Shown here piece after piece: positions 6,669 to 8,417 of a DNA stretch of 8,417 nt. The notes under the pieces were generated by a model. It did not search any database. It was given only the letters and a program-made list of their open reading frames with translations, and was not told where the DNA came from. Within the stretch, counting starts at the first letter, position 1; each line of letters opens with the position of its first letter. Made by a program: the position numbers and the translations under genes. The stretch spans positions 1 through 8,417 of the forward strand of contig QJWF01000046.1 in NCBI GenBank assembly GCA_003235435.1, written 5' to 3'. The stretch is from Nitrosomonadales bacterium (GTDB lineage: Bacteria > Pseudomonadota > Gammaproteobacteria > Burkholderiales > Gallionellaceae).

Positions 6669-7304
6669 CTACCGGATGCCGCGCTTGAAACGATATCCCC
6701 TGTAACTGAAGACCATGCCGTCCGGCGTGATCTGTTCAAGTTTCAATCCGGTCATCAGGTACCCACCTTCCCTCAGCCGTATCGAGTTGATGCTGACCAT
6801 GCTTTCACCTGGTTTGCCCGAATAGGCATGCAATTGAATCGCCATTTCCGGAAGCTCTTGCTGGATAGCGGCAGGCAACTCGTACAACTGCATTACCTTT
6901 TGCTCCACCACTATTTCATCCTGCCCGGCGGGCTGCCGTTGTTTTGGTGTCGCCGGGCCAGGGGGCACTGGATTCTCAAATGTCTGTTCCGGCAAACTCT
7001 GCATTGCATTATTGGAATACTCCGGTGACGCTGCAATAGGTGCAATTGAAGCCTGCTGCGGGACCGTAATCGGCGCTCTCTGTGCACTGGACTCACTCTC
7101 TGAAAAAATCTGCTCAACTTGCCACGGTCGGAACAAGCCGATCATCACTCCAGCAGCGAGCAGCACGATTGCAAGCAGCCCGTAATTGAAGACCGACGGT
7201 CGTTTGGGCGCGTCCACCGTAAACTGTATGGCCTGCAAACCTGGCGTTGTTCCGAGTTGACGCTGCTGCTCGGATTTTTTCAGTGCATCAAGGATAAAAG
7301 ACAT
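6669..7304 (-). CDS. gspB: Type II secretion accessory protein GspB
   Basis: This 211-residue single-pass inner-membrane protein works with GspA to help insert or assemble the type II secretion secretin through the cell wall. The N-terminus MSFILDALKKSEQQRQLG (1-18) is the hallmark of the GspB/ExeB group. One membrane helix lies at about 39-57. A long Pro/Gln/Ser-rich periplasmic linker follows (about 60-135). The compact C-terminal T2SSB domain (about 139-209) contains LYELPAAIQQELPEMAIQLH (140-159), SINSIRLREGGYL (171-183) and GYRFKRGI (203-210). Length is usual. The ATG at 7304 is 2 bases after the gspA stop and uses an AGGAG (complement of 7316-7320) inside the end of gspA, so the two are expressed together. 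A lone GspB-like protein can also occur with other secretin systems, but the GspA neighbour makes the assignment firm. Confidence 0.93.
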   Translation of the reverse strand: MSFILDALKKSEQQRQLGTTPGLQAIQFTVDAPKRPSVFNYGLLAIVLLAAGVMIGLFRPWQVEQIFSESESSAQRAPITVPQQASIAPIAASPEYSNNAMQSLPEQTFENPVPPGPATPKQRQPAGQDEIVVEQKVMQLYELPAAIQQELPEMAIQLHAYSGKPGESMVSINSIRLREGGYLMTGLKLEQITPDGMVFSYRGYRFKRGIR

Positions 7305-7306
7305 GG

Positions 7307-8417
7307 TCAGTTCATCTCCTGACTGTGATTCAGCCTCGGCGCCTTTGCGTCTGTCACGGAGCTCAGGCGCATCAGGGTCTGATACCCGACAACGCCGTCG
7401 GGCTTTAGCCCCTGGTCGATCTGGAAATGCTTGACCAGTCGCAACATTCCCTCGTCGAACAACGGGGCCATGAGGTCTTCAGGGGCAGCAACCGTGGTTT
7501 TGCCATCGAGTTGCTCGAGTCGATTACGCAGCCATCTGATGTCCGGCCCGTAATCTCCCGCACGAAATTTATTGCCGGCGAGCGGCGGCTTGCGCCACAA
7601 CAGCGTGTAATGACCGGACCACTGTGCCGCCAGCACGCCCAGCGCGACTCTTTTGCTTGCGCCGCCGGCGACAAAAGTGGCAGACTTGTCGTCCAGACCG
7701 GTCAGCGCCGCGCTGAATTCCTGACCCTGTTTGTCGCGCATCTTCAGCACTGCGGGCAGATTAAACCTGCGCAGGTCATCCAGCCAACCACGCTCTTTCA
7801 TGCAGCGCAAACCGGCCGCCTGCGCCTGCGTGCACTCGTCGCCTTCTTTGTATTCCACGCCCCATGCCTTGAATAGCGCGGCGTAGGCCATATCCTTGCT
7901 TTCAGCGAGTGGCTGTGCTGTCGGCCATTCCAATACGTCAGACAATAACGCTGTTTGTTTGGTAATTTCTGCATTGGCATCGACCTTTGCCGGCGGTGGT
8001 GCAGCCTGCTCGGTGTTCTGGTAACGCGCTACTGCGAACACCGTGCTGGCCAGCAACAGCCCCGCCAACAGCGGCCGCAACAGGCTGCGGCGTTCAGCTG
8101 CCGGATTATGGAACACCTCATAGGCCGCCTGCTTCAGGGTAGCGCGATCGACACGCTCCTTGTTTTGCGAATAGGCGCCCAGCAGCGCGCGGTCGCACAG
8201 CACGTTGATGATCCGCGGTATGCCTCTGCTCAGGCGGTACAGCGATCCCATCAACGCTGCGGGGAACAACTGGCGCACTGCCCCCGCGACCTCAAGCCGG
8301 TGCTGCACATATGAGGCGACATCGTTTTTGCTCAGCGGCCCCAGGTGATAGCGCGCGATGATGCGTTGAGCGAGCTGGCGCAATTCCGGGCGCGATAACA
8401 TCTCCGCCAGCTCCGGC
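7307..8417 (-). CDS. gspA: Type II secretion ATPase-like protein GspA/ExeA (5' end beyond the window)
   Basis: The visible 369 residues are the C-terminal part of GspA. The reading frame is open through base 8417 (PELAE precedes the Met at 8401), so the true start is outside and the Walker A and B motifs are not seen. Counting from Met 8401: the end of the AAA+ domain (1-95) carries RPELRQLAQRIIARYHL (4-20) and a GIPRIINVLCDRALL element (60-74) with the sensor-type Arg. One membrane helix lies at about 109-126. A periplasmic region (about 150-272) looks like the degenerate C39-peptidase-like part of ExeA. A peptidoglycan-binding domain (about 283-347) contains YGPDIRWLRNRLEQLDG (284-300) and FQIDQGLKPDGVVGYQTLMR (326-345). 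With GspB it binds peptidoglycan and helps place the secretin multimer. It is the first visible gene of the gspA-gspB unit. The other gsp genes are not in the window. Confidence 0.93.
   Translation of the reverse strand, partial: PELAEMLSRPELRQLAQRIIARYHLGPLSKNDVASYVQHRLEVAGAVRQLFPAALMGSLYRLSRGIPRIINVLCDRALLGAYSQNKERVDRATLKQAAYEVFHNPAAERRSLLRPLLAGLLLASTVFAVARYQNTEQAAPPPAKVDANAEITKQTALLSDVLEWPTAQPLAESKDMAYAALFKAWGVEYKEGDECTQAQAAGLRCMKERGWLDDLRRFNLPAVLKMRDKQGQEFSAALTGLDDKSATFVAGGASKRVALGVLAAQWSGHYTLLWRKPPLAGNKFRAGDYGPDIRWLRNRLEQLDGKTTVAAPEDLMAPLFDEGMLRLVKHFQIDQGLKPDGVVGYQTLMRLSSVTDAKAPRLNHSQEMN

Noticed and set aside
8399..8401. ATG at 8401 as the gspA start.
   Set aside because: The frame stays open upstream with PELAE, fitting the repeated PEL motif of the ATPase, and the Walker motifs must lie further upstream.

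Overview
The window is a compact, moderately GC-rich stretch of bacterial chromosome. It carries seven complete genes, one large partial gene at the right edge and one small partial gene at the left edge. Gram-negative cell-envelope functions dominate: lipoprotein release (LolCD), type II secretion accessory proteins (GspA/GspB) and DNA uptake (ComEC). Together with the sequence character of the LolC, DUF2062 and ExeA/GspA-like proteins, this suggests a betaproteobacterium, perhaps in the Nitrosomonadales/Gallionellaceae range. That placement is recalled from family resemblance and was not computed. There are no rRNA or tRNA genes, CRISPR arrays, insertion sequences or phage genes.

Layout from left to right. 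At 1-85 (minus) is the start of a secreted-protein gene that runs off the left edge, preceded by a 158-base spacer. At 244-2652 (minus) is comEC, the DNA-uptake channel with an intact C-terminal metallo-beta-lactamase domain. A 29-base divergent gap separates it from three plus-strand genes: a DUF2062 membrane protein (2682-3224), a soluble tandem-CBS protein (about 3383-4012) and an HPP-family membrane protein (4009-4557). The last two overlap by 4 bases and are probably translationally coupled. The spacer 3225-3382 holds a nested inverted repeat and a possible 41-codon leader frame that overlaps the CBS start as ATGA.

From 4595 to the right edge everything is on the minus strand. Read in transcription order it is gspA (5' end off the window), gspB (2-base gap), a 138-base spacer, lolC (TTG start) and lolD (8-base overlap with lolC). 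GspA/GspB are inner-membrane and peptidoglycan-interacting helpers for placing the type II secretin. LolCD extracts lipoproteins from the inner membrane for transfer to the outer membrane. The linkage therefore has an outer-membrane-assembly theme.

No obvious new defence or mobile system is present. The less ordinary part is the middle plus-strand island between comEC and lolDC. There, a CBS protein with a distinctive N-terminal segment is coupled to an HPP membrane protein, behind an unusual structured leader.
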